Source: Streptomyces sp. SA15 (GTDB lineage: Bacteria > Actinomycetota > Actinomycetes > Streptomycetales > Streptomycetaceae). Taken from it: a DNA stretch of 59,441 bases. The stretch is taken from assembly GCF_002291145.1 (NCBI RefSeq), contig NZ_NTGE01000209.1, forward strand, positions 1-59,441, given 5' to 3'. Shown here piece by piece: positions 17,372-24,686 of the stretch; position 1 is the stretch's first letter; each line of letters opens with the position of its first letter. Made by a program: the position numbers and the translations under genes. The notes under the pieces were generated by a model. The model saw only the letters and a program-made list of their open reading frames with translations. It did not search any database and was not told where the DNA came from.

Positions 17372-17670
17372 TCGTCGCCTTCTCCGTGACGCCGCTGGGC
17401 GTCGGCGAGGACGTGGGGGAGTACGTCGCCGACGCCGTCCGGATCGTGCGCGAGTCCGGCCTGCCCAACCGCACCGACGCGATGTTCACGTCCATCGAGG
17501 GCGAGTGGGAGGAGGTCATGGACGTCGTCAAGCGCGCCGTGGCCGCCGTAGAGGCCCGTGCGCCGCGCGTGTCCCTGGTTCTCAAGGCGGACATCCGCCC
17601 CGGGGTGGAGAACGGTCTCACCTCGAAGGTGGAGACGGTCGAACGGCATCTGGCCCAGCGGGCGGAGTAG
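17368..17670 (+). CDS. MTH1187-family thiamine-binding protein
   Basis: 100 residues matching the MTH1187/YkoF-like family (older name DUF77): MIVAFSVTPLGVGEDVGEYV, NRTDAMFTSIEGEWEEVMDV and VSLVLKADIRPGVENGLTSK. Members have a ferredoxin-like fold and bind thiamine. It overlaps the DUF3817 gene by 4 bp and is probably co-transcribed with it. Its last 53 bp are antisense to the 3' end of the convergent ABM-type gene, which marks the left border of the polyketide cluster. Confidence 0.85.
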   Translation: MIVAFSVTPLGVGEDVGEYVADAVRIVRESGLPNRTDAMFTSIEGEWEEVMDVVKRAVAAVEARAPRVSLVLKADIRPGVENGLTSKVETVERHLAQRAE

Positions 17671-17998
17671 TCGTCTGCTGAGCCGCCGCGTCCGTGACGT
17701 GGAAGACCGCTGTCCACCGGTCGTCGTGCAGACAGGCGTTCATCGGCTCGACCAGAGCGGTGTGATCGGGGTCGGTACGCCACCGCTTGACGGCTTCGAG
17801 GCTCTCCCACTCGCTGGTGAGCAACCAGCGAGTGGGATCGTCGATGGACCGGCACAGCTGTTCTCCGAGGTGTCCGGGGGAGCCCACGGCGCGTTCGAGG
17901 ACGCCCTGATAGGACTTCACGAAGTCCGCTTCCATTCCTTCTCGCACGCGCAGCAGCCGAACGACCCGCACACGTGCCGGAGTTTGGGTGCCGTTCAC
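17618..17998 (-). CDS. ABM-fold (antibiotic biosynthesis monooxygenase-like) protein
   Basis: 126 residues from GTG. Residues 8-100 form an ABM/EthD-like dimeric alpha-beta barrel: RVVRLLRVREGMEADFVKSY, PGHLGEQLCRSIDDPTRWLL, TSEWESLEAVKRWR. It strongly resembles the N-terminal domain of the pigment-operon protein at 26587-27720 (PGHLTDQLCQSAENPSQWLI, TSEW), so the two are paralogues within one cluster. One bp after the P450 stop (TGACGTG), hence a P450-ABM operon. The last 17 or so residues (TTTPPAGPDAVRPSPPS) are low complexity and read antisense through the end of the thiamine-binding gene, suggesting the original stop was lost when the cluster was joined here. Probable role: cofactorless oxygenation or cyclisation of the polyketide. 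Confidence 0.8.
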   Translation of the reverse strand: MNGTQTPARVRVVRLLRVREGMEADFVKSYQGVLERAVGSPGHLGEQLCRSIDDPTRWLLTSEWESLEAVKRWRTDPDHTALVEPMNACLHDDRWTAVFHVTDAAAQQTTTPPAGPDAVRPSPPSR

Positions 17999-17999
17999 G

Positions 18000-19259
18000 T
18001 CAGGACGGGTCGAGGACGACGGGAAGTTCCGCCAACCCGCGGAAGGCGGGGAACGGTACGGTCAGCCAGCGCGCGTCTTCCGGCGCCCCCGCAAGGGCCA
18101 TGCGGGGATACCGCGCGAAGAGCGTGGTGAGGGCGATCTGCATCTCCAGACGTGCCAGCGGCGCGCCGGCGCAGTAGTGGGGGCCGACGCCGAATGCGAG
18201 ATGGGTCGCCTGGACGTTCGGGCGCGTGACGTCCAGTCGGTCCGGATCTGTGAAGGCCTCCGGGTCACGGTTGGCCGAGGTGATCGAGATCTGGACGAGC
18301 GCACCCTTGGGGATGAGCGTGTCGCGGATCACGAGGTCTTCCTTGGCGTAGCGGAATGTCGAGTTCTCCACGGAGGACTCGAACCGGAAGATCTCCTCGA
18401 CGGCCGCGGCTGTCGCGCCCGCATCCTGGAGTGCCAGTCGCTTCTGCTCCGGTTGGGTGAGCAAATGGTAGACGGCGTTGCCGATCTGGTACGCCGTCGT
18501 CTTGTGGCCTGCGAAGAGCAGCACCCACGCTGTGGAGACCAGTTCGTGGTCCGTGAGCGCGCCCTCGTCATCCCTGGCTGTGACGAGTGCGCTGAGCAGG
18601 GCGCCGTCCGGCTCCTGCCGCTTCCGTGCGATCAGATCCACCAGATAGTCGCGCAGGTTGCCCTCGGCCAGTTCCAGCGCTTTTCTCGCCTCCGGACCGA
18701 AACCGGTCCGGGCGACGGTGCTGGACCATTCCTGGGCCTGCTTGCGTTCGTTCTCCGGGACGCCCAGAAGTTCGCAGATCACATGGAGCGGCAGGGGGAA
18801 GCAGAACTCCGGGAGCAGGTCGACGGGTTCCGAGGTCGCGCATCCATCCAGCAGATCCTCAGTGATCTTCTGGACGCGCGGACGCAGTGATTCCACCCTT
18901 TTCGGGGTGAAGGTGTTGCCGACAATCCTCCTGAGCCTGGTGTGCTTCGGAGGATCCGAGAAGAGCATGTTGTCGTCCAGGGCGATCGACGAGTCACCGA
19001 AGATGCGGTGATAGGCGTCGATGGCGCCGTACATGTCCTTGCTCAGGCGGGGGTCGGCCAGGGCGGCGCGAGCGTCGTCATGCCGGGTGATCAGGTACGT
19101 CTCGACGCCGTGGGGCGGTGACAGCGGGCATACGGGTGCCGTCTCCCTGAGTTTGGCGTAGATGGGATGCGGGTTGGCGCGGAACTCCCGGCTGCAGGAT
19201 GAGGCCGCGGCCGCGGCCTCTTCGGATGACATTTCCTCGGATGCGAACGCTTGCGTCAT
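18000..19259 (-). CDS. Cytochrome P450
   Basis: 419 residues. The haem motif is AFGVGPHYCAGAPLARLEM (thiolate Cys in HYCAG), the I-helix is LLFAGHKTTAYQIG (acid/alcohol pair altered to HKTT), and the K-helix EEIFR and PERF-type region are present. Overall pattern is a bacterial CYP105/107-like soluble P450, which needs separate ferredoxin and reductase; none is encoded nearby. It is divergent from the FAD hydroxylase with a 200-bp promoter region and is followed 1 bp later by the ABM-type gene. Best guess is late oxidation of the aromatic polyketide made by the adjacent type II PKS. P450 genes are not part of the classical whiE set, so this is an added tailoring enzyme. Confidence 0.9.
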   Translation of the reverse strand: MTQAFASEEMSSEEAAAAASSCSREFRANPHPIYAKLRETAPVCPLSPPHGVETYLITRHDDARAALADPRLSKDMYGAIDAYHRIFGDSSIALDDNMLFSDPPKHTRLRRIVGNTFTPKRVESLRPRVQKITEDLLDGCATSEPVDLLPEFCFPLPLHVICELLGVPENERKQAQEWSSTVARTGFGPEARKALELAEGNLRDYLVDLIARKRQEPDGALLSALVTARDDEGALTDHELVSTAWVLLFAGHKTTAYQIGNAVYHLLTQPEQKRLALQDAGATAAAVEEIFRFESSVENSTFRYAKEDLVIRDTLIPKGALVQISITSANRDPEAFTDPDRLDVTRPNVQATHLAFGVGPHYCAGAPLARLEMQIALTTLFARYPRMALAGAPEDARWLTVPFPAFRGLAELPVVLDPS

Positions 19260-19294
19260 GTCTGGTCCCGGGGGTCGGTGGATTCCATCGGTCA

Positions 19295-19320
19295 GTGCCC
19301 CACGGTTTCCCGTGGGGCAC
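19295..19320. promoter_or_regulatory. Perfect 11-bp palindrome upstream of P450
   Basis: GTGCCCCACGG and CCGTGGGGCAC separated by TTTC, located 36-61 bp upstream of the P450 start and about 140 bp upstream of the FAD hydroxylase start. It could be an operator controlling both divergent tailoring operons or an mRNA leader hairpin for the P450. It has no U-tract and no gene ends nearby, so a simple terminator is unlikely. Confidence 0.5.
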
Positions 19321-19459
19321 CGCGGGCCAAACGTTGCTGGGCCATATGGGTCGGGTCACCGTATGAACTGTGCATATGAATGTCCCACTTGGTAAACACT
19401 GACTGTCAGGCCGGTCCTCGACCCCCGGACTCGGCACCGCCGTATGGGGTAGGAAATCA

Positions 19460-21100
19460 GTGAGCGGACGCACAGCGGAATCAGTGGAATCAGTACCAGT
19501 TCTCATCGTAGGCGGATCCCTGGTGGGCCTTTCCACCTCCGTCTTCCTGGGACGCCTCGGAATTGAGCACATGCTCTTGGAGCGACATGCGGGGACATCG
19601 ACGCACCCGCGCGGTCGCGGGAACAATGTGCGTACCATGGAGATTTTCCGGACCGCCGGACTGGAGCCGAGCATCCGGGAGGCCGCCTCGGCTCTCGCCG
19701 GAAACGACGGCGTTCTTCAGGTGGACACCCTCGCCGGCGGTCAGCGCCGCTGGATCATCCGGGACATCTCCGCCGGAATTGATGTGTCACAGGTCAGTTC
19801 CTCGGACTGGTGCCTGTGCAGTCAGAACGATCTCGAGCCGGTACTGCTGACCCATGCCCGCGCCCAGGGAGGAGACATCCGCTTCAGTACGGAGATGCTC
19901 TCCTTCACGCAGGACCGAGACGGAGTCCAGGCCCAGATCATGCACCGGGACACCGGTGAGACGTATACCGTGCACGCTGATTTTCTGGTGGCTGCCGACG
20001 GGCCCCGAAGCCCCGTTCGCAAACGCCTGGGCATCAGTCAGTCAGGACCTGGTGAGCTCTTCCACAACGTCAGCGTCACATTCCGCAGCAAGAGGCTCAA
20101 GGACTACATCGGAGAAAAGAAGTTCGTCGTCTGCTATGTGACGAACCCACAGGGCGAAGGAGCGTTGCTGCCGGTGGACAACGAGGAACGATGGGTGATC
20201 CATGTTCCTTGGTTCCCGGACCGCGGCGAATCCCTGGAGGATTTCACCGACGACCGCCTCGTCGCTCATATCCGCGCGGCCGCCGGCGTTCCGGACATCG
20301 ATGTGGAGATCACCGGAAAGGCGCCCTGGCACGCTTCGAAGCGTGTCGCGGACAACTACGGACAGGGCCGGGTCTTCCTGGCCGGTGACTCGGCACACGA
20401 GATGCCGCCCACCGGTGCGTTCGGTTCCAACACCGGGATCCAGGACGCTCACAACCTCGCCTGGAAGCTGGCCGCGGTGCGCCGCGGCTGGGCCGGCATG
20501 CGCCTGCTGGACAGTTATGAGCAGGAACGACGGCCTGCCGCCCTCGCGACCAGCACGCGGGCGGCCGTACAGGCGGTCGAGGAGGAGCACCCGGGATTCA
20601 GTCCGACGGCGGGACGCAACGACGACCCGGCGGACCTCATGACCGTCGCGCTCTGCTGCCGGTACGCGTCCAACGCCGTCATGGGTGCCTCCCCGGAGCG
20701 GCCGGTCGTTCCGGAGACCTTCCAGCTCGGCGGCGACCCGGGCAGCCGCGCACCTCATATGTGGGTCACGAGAGAAGGCGTCAGGATCTCCACGCTGGAT
20801 CTGTACGAGCGTTCCTTCGTGGTCCTTGCCGGGCCCCGAGGCCACGAGTGGCGGAACGCGGCGGAGAAGGCCTCCGAGACCTTGGGAGTTCCGGTCGAGT
20901 CGTATCTCGTGGGAGTCGGCCAGGACCACGACCTCGTTCCTGAGCCGGACGCCGACTGGGCGAAGCTGCACGGCACAGCCGAAGACGGTGCCGTCCTCGT
21001 ACGCCCCGACGGTTACGTCGCCTGGCGAGCCCACGCCGAGATGCCGCACGCCGATCGCCTGCTGACGAATGTGCTGCGGACGGTACTCGGCCGCACCTGA
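19460..21100 (+). CDS. FAD-dependent aromatic polyketide hydroxylase (whiE ORFVIII-type)
   Basis: 546 residues, GTG start. FAD-binding Rossmann motif VLIVGGSLVGLSTSVFLGR at about 14-32, DG motif LVAADGPRSPVRK, GD motif FLAGDSAHEMPPTGAFG, and a C-terminal thioredoxin-like domain (about 410-546), the layout of the TfdB/PgaE/RdmE class of flavin hydroxylases. WhiE ORFVIII hydroxylates the spore-pigment polyketide in S. coelicolor and this protein fits that role. Unlike the classical layout, where ORFVIII is divergent from ORFI, here it lies at the opposite end of the operon, convergent with ORFVII and paired with an amidohydrolase gene. Confidence 0.88.
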   Translation: MSGRTAESVESVPVLIVGGSLVGLSTSVFLGRLGIEHMLLERHAGTSTHPRGRGNNVRTMEIFRTAGLEPSIREAASALAGNDGVLQVDTLAGGQRRWIIRDISAGIDVSQVSSSDWCLCSQNDLEPVLLTHARAQGGDIRFSTEMLSFTQDRDGVQAQIMHRDTGETYTVHADFLVAADGPRSPVRKRLGISQSGPGELFHNVSVTFRSKRLKDYIGEKKFVVCYVTNPQGEGALLPVDNEERWVIHVPWFPDRGESLEDFTDDRLVAHIRAAAGVPDIDVEITGKAPWHASKRVADNYGQGRVFLAGDSAHEMPPTGAFGSNTGIQDAHNLAWKLAAVRRGWAGMRLLDSYEQERRPAALATSTRAAVQAVEEEHPGFSPTAGRNDDPADLMTVALCCRYASNAVMGASPERPVVPETFQLGGDPGSRAPHMWVTREGVRISTLDLYERSFVVLAGPRGHEWRNAAEKASETLGVPVESYLVGVGQDHDLVPEPDADWAKLHGTAEDGAVLVRPDGYVAWRAHAEMPHADRLLTNVLRTVLGRT

Positions 21101-21147
21101 GATCGGCCGCACCCGAGAAGCCGCACCTGCGAAGCCGCACCTGAGAA
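21090..21147 (+). repeat. Degenerate tandem repeat between hydroxylase and amidohydrolase
   Basis: Four copies of a roughly 14-bp unit GCCGCACCTGAGAA start at about 21090, 21105, 21120 and 21134. The first copy supplies the last codons and the TGA of the hydroxylase gene, and the last runs up to the SD (AGAAGAGGAC) of the amidohydrolase. Confidence 0.7.
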
Positions 21148-21153
21148 GAGGAC

Positions 21154-22152
21154 ATGGCAATGACATCAGCGGCCATCGACGGCCCCGCCGCGGGCCGAGT
21201 GGACGTCCACCACCACTTCACCGCGCCCGCCTGGCTGGACTGGGCGGAAGAACGGGGCGTCGTCCACCGGGACAAGCTGCCCTGGTGGACGCGGTGGGAC
21301 CTGGACGCGGCCCTGGAGCTCATGGACAAGGCGGGCATCAGCACGTCCGTGATGACGGTGGCGATGCTCGGACGGCTCCGCGAGCGGACGGAGCGTCAGG
21401 AAAGCGCACGGGTCGCCCTGCGGGCAGCGGCCGACGTCGTGGAAAGCCATCCCGCACGCTTCAGGTTCTTCACCCCCGTGTTCCTCGACGACCTCGACCT
21501 CTCCCTGTGGAGCCTCGAGTACGGCCTCGATGAACTCGGCGCCGTCGGGGTCAGCACGAGAACGAGCATGGACGGTGTCTACCTCGGCGACGAGGCGCAC
21601 GACCGCCTCCTGGAGGAACTCAACGACCGGTCCGCGGTCGTCAGTACCCACCCCATGGAAGTGCCGGCGGGAAAGGGCGGCGGTCCCGGCAGTTCGGGGC
21701 TGCCGGGAATGCCGCCCTTCGTGTGCGACTTCCTTGTCGACACCACGCGTGCCGCCATCAACCTCATCAAGAACGGCACCCTGGACCGTTATCCGAATCT
21801 CACCTTCATCCTTCCTCACGGCGGAGGCTTTCTGCCGTACATGGCCACCCGGCTGGAACTCTTCGGCGGGCATCTCACCCCCGAGATCGAGCCGGGCCGG
21901 GTCCGCGACTACCTGCACCGCTTCTACTTCGACACAGCCGGCCCCATGTCACCCTCGGCCACGCCCACCCTGCTGGCCACCGTGGACCCCGGCCACATCC
22001 TCTTCGGCACGGACTGGCCGCCCACCCCCGCGCAGGTCATCGCCGACATCACGACGCCCGCTCTGGACAACGATCCGGTCATCTCGGATCAGCAGCTCCA
22101 GGGAATCAACCGGGAGAACGCCGTGCGGTTGATGCCTGAACTCGCCCGCTGA
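21154..22152 (+). CDS. Amidohydrolase-2 family protein, probable metal-dependent decarboxylase
   Basis: 332 residues, ATG at 21154 (a second ATG two codons on). It matches the ACMSD/gamma-resorcylate decarboxylase branch of the amidohydrolase superfamily: metal motif VDVHHHF at 16-22, His in VSTHPMEVP, His in ILPHGGGFLPYM and the catalytic Asp in FGTDWPPTP (usually GSDYP). Such enzymes remove CO2 from aromatic or enol-type carboxylates. It directly follows the FAD hydroxylase with a 53-bp spacer and shares its bidirectional terminator with the end of the PKS operon. Inference: decarboxylation or ring hydrolysis of a polyketide carboxylic acid. The gene is not in the classical spore-pigment set. 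Confidence 0.85.
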   Translation: MAMTSAAIDGPAAGRVDVHHHFTAPAWLDWAEERGVVHRDKLPWWTRWDLDAALELMDKAGISTSVMTVAMLGRLRERTERQESARVALRAAADVVESHPARFRFFTPVFLDDLDLSLWSLEYGLDELGAVGVSTRTSMDGVYLGDEAHDRLLEELNDRSAVVSTHPMEVPAGKGGGPGSSGLPGMPPFVCDFLVDTTRAAINLIKNGTLDRYPNLTFILPHGGGFLPYMATRLELFGGHLTPEIEPGRVRDYLHRFYFDTAGPMSPSATPTLLATVDPGHILFGTDWPPTPAQVIADITTPALDNDPVISDQQLQGINRENAVRLMPELAR

Positions 22153-22197
22153 GAGGAGACCGGACAGGAAGGACAAAGGGGGCGCAGGAGGACACGA

Positions 22198-22240
22198 GAA
22201 GGCCGCTGCCCGCGCTTCCTCCGCGCGGACAGCGGCCTTC
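22198..22240. terminator. Bidirectional terminator between convergent pigment operons
   Basis: GAAGGCCGCTG pairs with CAGCGGCCTTC (11-bp perfect stem); inside it, CGCGC and GCGCG extend the structure around a short loop. It is followed by TTCG. It separates the amidohydrolase end (22152) from the ORFVII stop (22246). Confidence 0.88.
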
Positions 22241-22245
22241 TTCGT

Positions 22246-22581
22246 TCACCGTGCGGTCGCGTCCCTCTCCCAGTGGTAGAAGCGCTCCGCCATGGCGTCC
22301 TTCGGGCTGCGCCAGGTCTCCGGGTCGTACGGGCTGACGTACGCGGTCAGCTTCCTGCTGATGTCGAGGAACTCGGGGTGCTCGGACATGCGCGCGATGG
22401 CGGGTCCCGGGTCCTGCTCGGCTTCGATGAGGTGCATGTACACGTCGCCGAACTGGAAGAGCGAACGCCGGGTCACCCCGACGAGGTGCGGGAGTTCGCC
22501 GCGGTCGGAGGCCGCGAAGACCTCGGCGATGTCCGGAGCCGACTGCGGGGCCATCCGGGCGACGATCAGGGCGTGGTGCAT
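22246..22581 (-). CDS. TcmI-family polyketide cyclase (whiE ORFVII-type)
   Basis: 111 residues, MHHALIVARMAPQSAPDIAE, with the TcmI pattern of a small dimeric alpha-beta barrel: FQFGDVYMHLIEAEQDPGPA, then HPEFLDISRKLTAYVSPYDP ending in the conserved W/F-rich C-terminus. TcmI-type enzymes close later rings of aromatic polyketides; WhiE ORFVII is the spore-pigment member. Last gene of the seven-gene PKS operon, 26 bp after the aromatase/cyclase. Confidence 0.92.
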   Translation of the reverse strand: MHHALIVARMAPQSAPDIAEVFAASDRGELPHLVGVTRRSLFQFGDVYMHLIEAEQDPGPAIARMSEHPEFLDISRKLTAYVSPYDPETWRSPKDAMAERFYHWERDATAR

Positions 22582-22607
22582 GAGGTCTCCTTCCGCGACG
22601 GTGTCGC

Positions 22608-23087
22608 TCAGGCTGGCTTGACGGGCTTGGTTCGCCGCTCGCGGGCGGCCTGCTCGACGCGGTCGCGGATGAGGGCCATCTGGATGGGGGAGTTGCGGTT
22701 GATGATGTCCGTCATCCCCGCGTCGTCGACCGGGGCGTCGGGCTTCATGGCGAAGTCCTGGGTCCAGCGCATCAGAGTGCCGCCCGGGGTCTCCTCGTAC
22801 TCCCACTCGATGTTCATGTACTCGAACGGGCCGGGCTCGACCCGGCGTGCGTGGACGGTGAGCTTGTCGCGGTCGGTGATCCGTTCCGACACCCAGCTCC
22901 ACACCTTGCCGTTCTCGTCGGGGTGCATGGTCAGACGGAAGGTGACCGTGTCGCCGTCGCGGGACAGTACGTCGACGGACGCGTACTCGCTGAACAGCTG
23001 CGGCCATCTCTCCAGGTCGTTCGTCATGTCCCAGACGAGGTCGACGGGAGCGGCGATGGTGATCTCGTTCTTCGTGTGGCCGGCCAT
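22608..23087 (-). CDS. Polyketide aromatase/cyclase, SRPBCC fold (whiE ORFVI-type)
   Basis: 159 residues from ATG 23087 (MAGHTKNEITIAAPVDLVWD). START/Bet v1-like single-domain aromatase/cyclase: DLERWPQLFSEYASVDVLSR, HPDENGKVWSWVSERITDR, MRWTQDFAMKPDAPVDDAGM. The family (TcmN N-terminus, WhiE ORFVI, ZhuI) sets first-ring regiochemistry in the nascent poly-beta-ketone. The length equals that of WhiE-ORFVI, and it starts 1 bp after the ACP stop (TGACATG), so translation is coupled. The longer in-frame extension overlaps the ACP gene and is rejected. Confidence 0.93.
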   Translation of the reverse strand: MAGHTKNEITIAAPVDLVWDMTNDLERWPQLFSEYASVDVLSRDGDTVTFRLTMHPDENGKVWSWVSERITDRDKLTVHARRVEPGPFEYMNIEWEYEETPGGTLMRWTQDFAMKPDAPVDDAGMTDIINRNSPIQMALIRDRVEQAARERRTKPVKPA

Positions 23088-23088
23088 G

Positions 23089-23355
23089 TCAGGCTCCCGT
23101 CGCGAGCGCGCCGTTGACGAGGTCGAGGAAGGCTCGGGGGCTCTTGCACCGCTCGGCGTCGGTGGGGAGCGCCCGGCCGTGCCGGTTCTCCAGCTCGCCG
23201 ACGATGCCGAGGAGCCCGAGCGAGTCCAGCCCGAATTCGGCGAAGGGGGTGTCCACCCGGCGCTCGAGGTCGTGCGGGTCGACGGTGACACCGGCGGCCT
23301 TCTTCATCAGCGTGGCCAGTTCCTCGACGGTCACTTGAGTCACTTCTGTGGTCAT
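23089..23355 (-). CDS. Acyl carrier protein of type II PKS (whiE ORFV-type)
   Basis: 88 residues from ATG 23355 (MTTEVTQVTVEELATLMKKA), preceded by the SD AAGGGAG. The phosphopantetheine attachment serine is in FAEFGLDSLGLLGI at about residue 48. It carries the growing chain between KS-alpha/KS-beta and the cyclases. An upstream in-frame start would add a Pro-rich, non-ACP extension and is unlikely. It lies 83 bp after KS-beta. Confidence 0.94.
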   Translation of the reverse strand: MTTEVTQVTVEELATLMKKAAGVTVDPHDLERRVDTPFAEFGLDSLGLLGIVGELENRHGRALPTDAERCKSPRAFLDLVNGALATGA

Positions 23356-23438
23356 GCGCGTTCTCCCTTGTCGTACCAGGTACGGAGGTGGTGCCGCCGG
23401 GTGGCGCCGGTCCACGGCGTCGACCGGGCGGCATGGTT

Positions 23439-24686
23439 CTAGGCGGCGGATCCCGGGCCGCGGCGCAGGACCAGCGCCGCGTTGGAGCCCATGAGGCCCC
23501 GGCTGAGGACCAGGGCCGTGCGGAGCTCGGCCGGGCGTGCCGTGGAGATCACCAGGTCGATCTCGTGGCAGATGTCGAAGACGTTCGGCGTCGGCGGTAT
23601 CTGCCCGTGCTCCATGGCCATCACCGCCGCCGCGATGTCCAGCAGGGGTGCCCCGCAGTAGGACCGTCCGACGCCGGTCTTGGGCGCCGTGACGGGCACG
23701 CGGGTGCCGTGCGGGCCGAGGGCGTCGGCGAGGGCGAGGGTCTCGGCACGGTCCGCCTCCGGTATGCCCATCGCGTCGGCGAAGACGACGTCTATCTCCT
23801 CCGGTGCGCAGCCGGCCTCGTCGAGGGCGCCACGGATCGCGTGGGCGAGTCCCTCCCGCGACCGGTCCCAGCGCGAGGCGCCCGTGAACGTGGCGGCATG
23901 TCCCGCCACGGTCGCGCGGATCACCGCGTCACGGCGGTGTGCCCGGTCCGCGTCCTCGACGACCAGCACGGCCCCGCCTTCGGCGGGCACGAAGCCGCAG
24001 GCCGCCGAGGTGAAGGGGCGGTAGGCGCGTGCCGGGTCGTCGACGGTGCTGAGCTCGGGGTATCCGAGCTGGCACACCATCGAGTAGGGGGCGAGCGGCG
24101 CCTCGGCCGCGCCGACCACGACCACGTCGGTTCCCCGCCGCACGGTCCGGGCGGCGTGCGCGACGGCGTCCAGACCGCCCGCCTCGTCGCCGGCCACCAC
24201 TCCGCAGGGGCCCTTGAAGCCGCTGCGTATGGATATCTGGCCCGTGCTGGCCGCGTAGAACCAGGCGATGGACTGGTAGGGGCCGACGAATCGGGACCCC
24301 TGGCCCCACAGCTTCTGCAGCTCCCGCTGGCCGAACTCGCCGCCGCCGGACCCGGCGGCGGTGACCACGCCGACGGAGTACGGCGAGTCGGCGGCGAGGC
24401 TGCTGAGCCCCGCCTCCTCCAGGGCGGCACAGGCGGCGGCCATCGCGAAGTGGGTGAACCGGTCGGTCTGGACGAGGAACTTCTCCTCGATGAGCGCCGA
24501 GGGGTCGAACTCCCGGACCTCTCCGGCGACGCGGAGCGGAAGGTGCCCGCATCCCTCCCGGGTGATCCGGTCCAGTACGGTCAGGCCCTCCTTGACGGAC
24601 TTCCAGTAGGTGTCCGTGCTGAGTCCGTTGGGCGCGACCACACCCATCCCCGTGACGGCGGTGCGCCGGCTTGGTTGACCACTCAT
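23439..24686 (-). CDS. Ketosynthase beta / chain length factor (whiE ORFIV-type)
   Basis: 415 residues from ATG 24686 (MSGQPSRRTAVTGMGVVAPN). KS fold without the catalytic triad: the nucleophilic cysteine is replaced by Glu168 in VVAGDEAGGLDA, where most chain-length factors have Gln. From memory, spore-pigment CLFs are the group that carries Glu. It forms the heterodimer with KS-alpha and sets chain length (WhiE makes a C24 dodecaketide). The ATG overlaps the KS-alpha stop by 4 bp (ATGA), the standard coupling of KS-alpha and KS-beta. Confidence 0.94.
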   Translation of the reverse strand: MSGQPSRRTAVTGMGVVAPNGLSTDTYWKSVKEGLTVLDRITREGCGHLPLRVAGEVREFDPSALIEEKFLVQTDRFTHFAMAAACAALEEAGLSSLAADSPYSVGVVTAAGSGGGEFGQRELQKLWGQGSRFVGPYQSIAWFYAASTGQISIRSGFKGPCGVVAGDEAGGLDAVAHAARTVRRGTDVVVVGAAEAPLAPYSMVCQLGYPELSTVDDPARAYRPFTSAACGFVPAEGGAVLVVEDADRAHRRDAVIRATVAGHAATFTGASRWDRSREGLAHAIRGALDEAGCAPEEIDVVFADAMGIPEADRAETLALADALGPHGTRVPVTAPKTGVGRSYCGAPLLDIAAAVMAMEHGQIPPTPNVFDICHEIDLVISTARPAELRTALVLSRGLMGSNAALVLRRGPGSAA

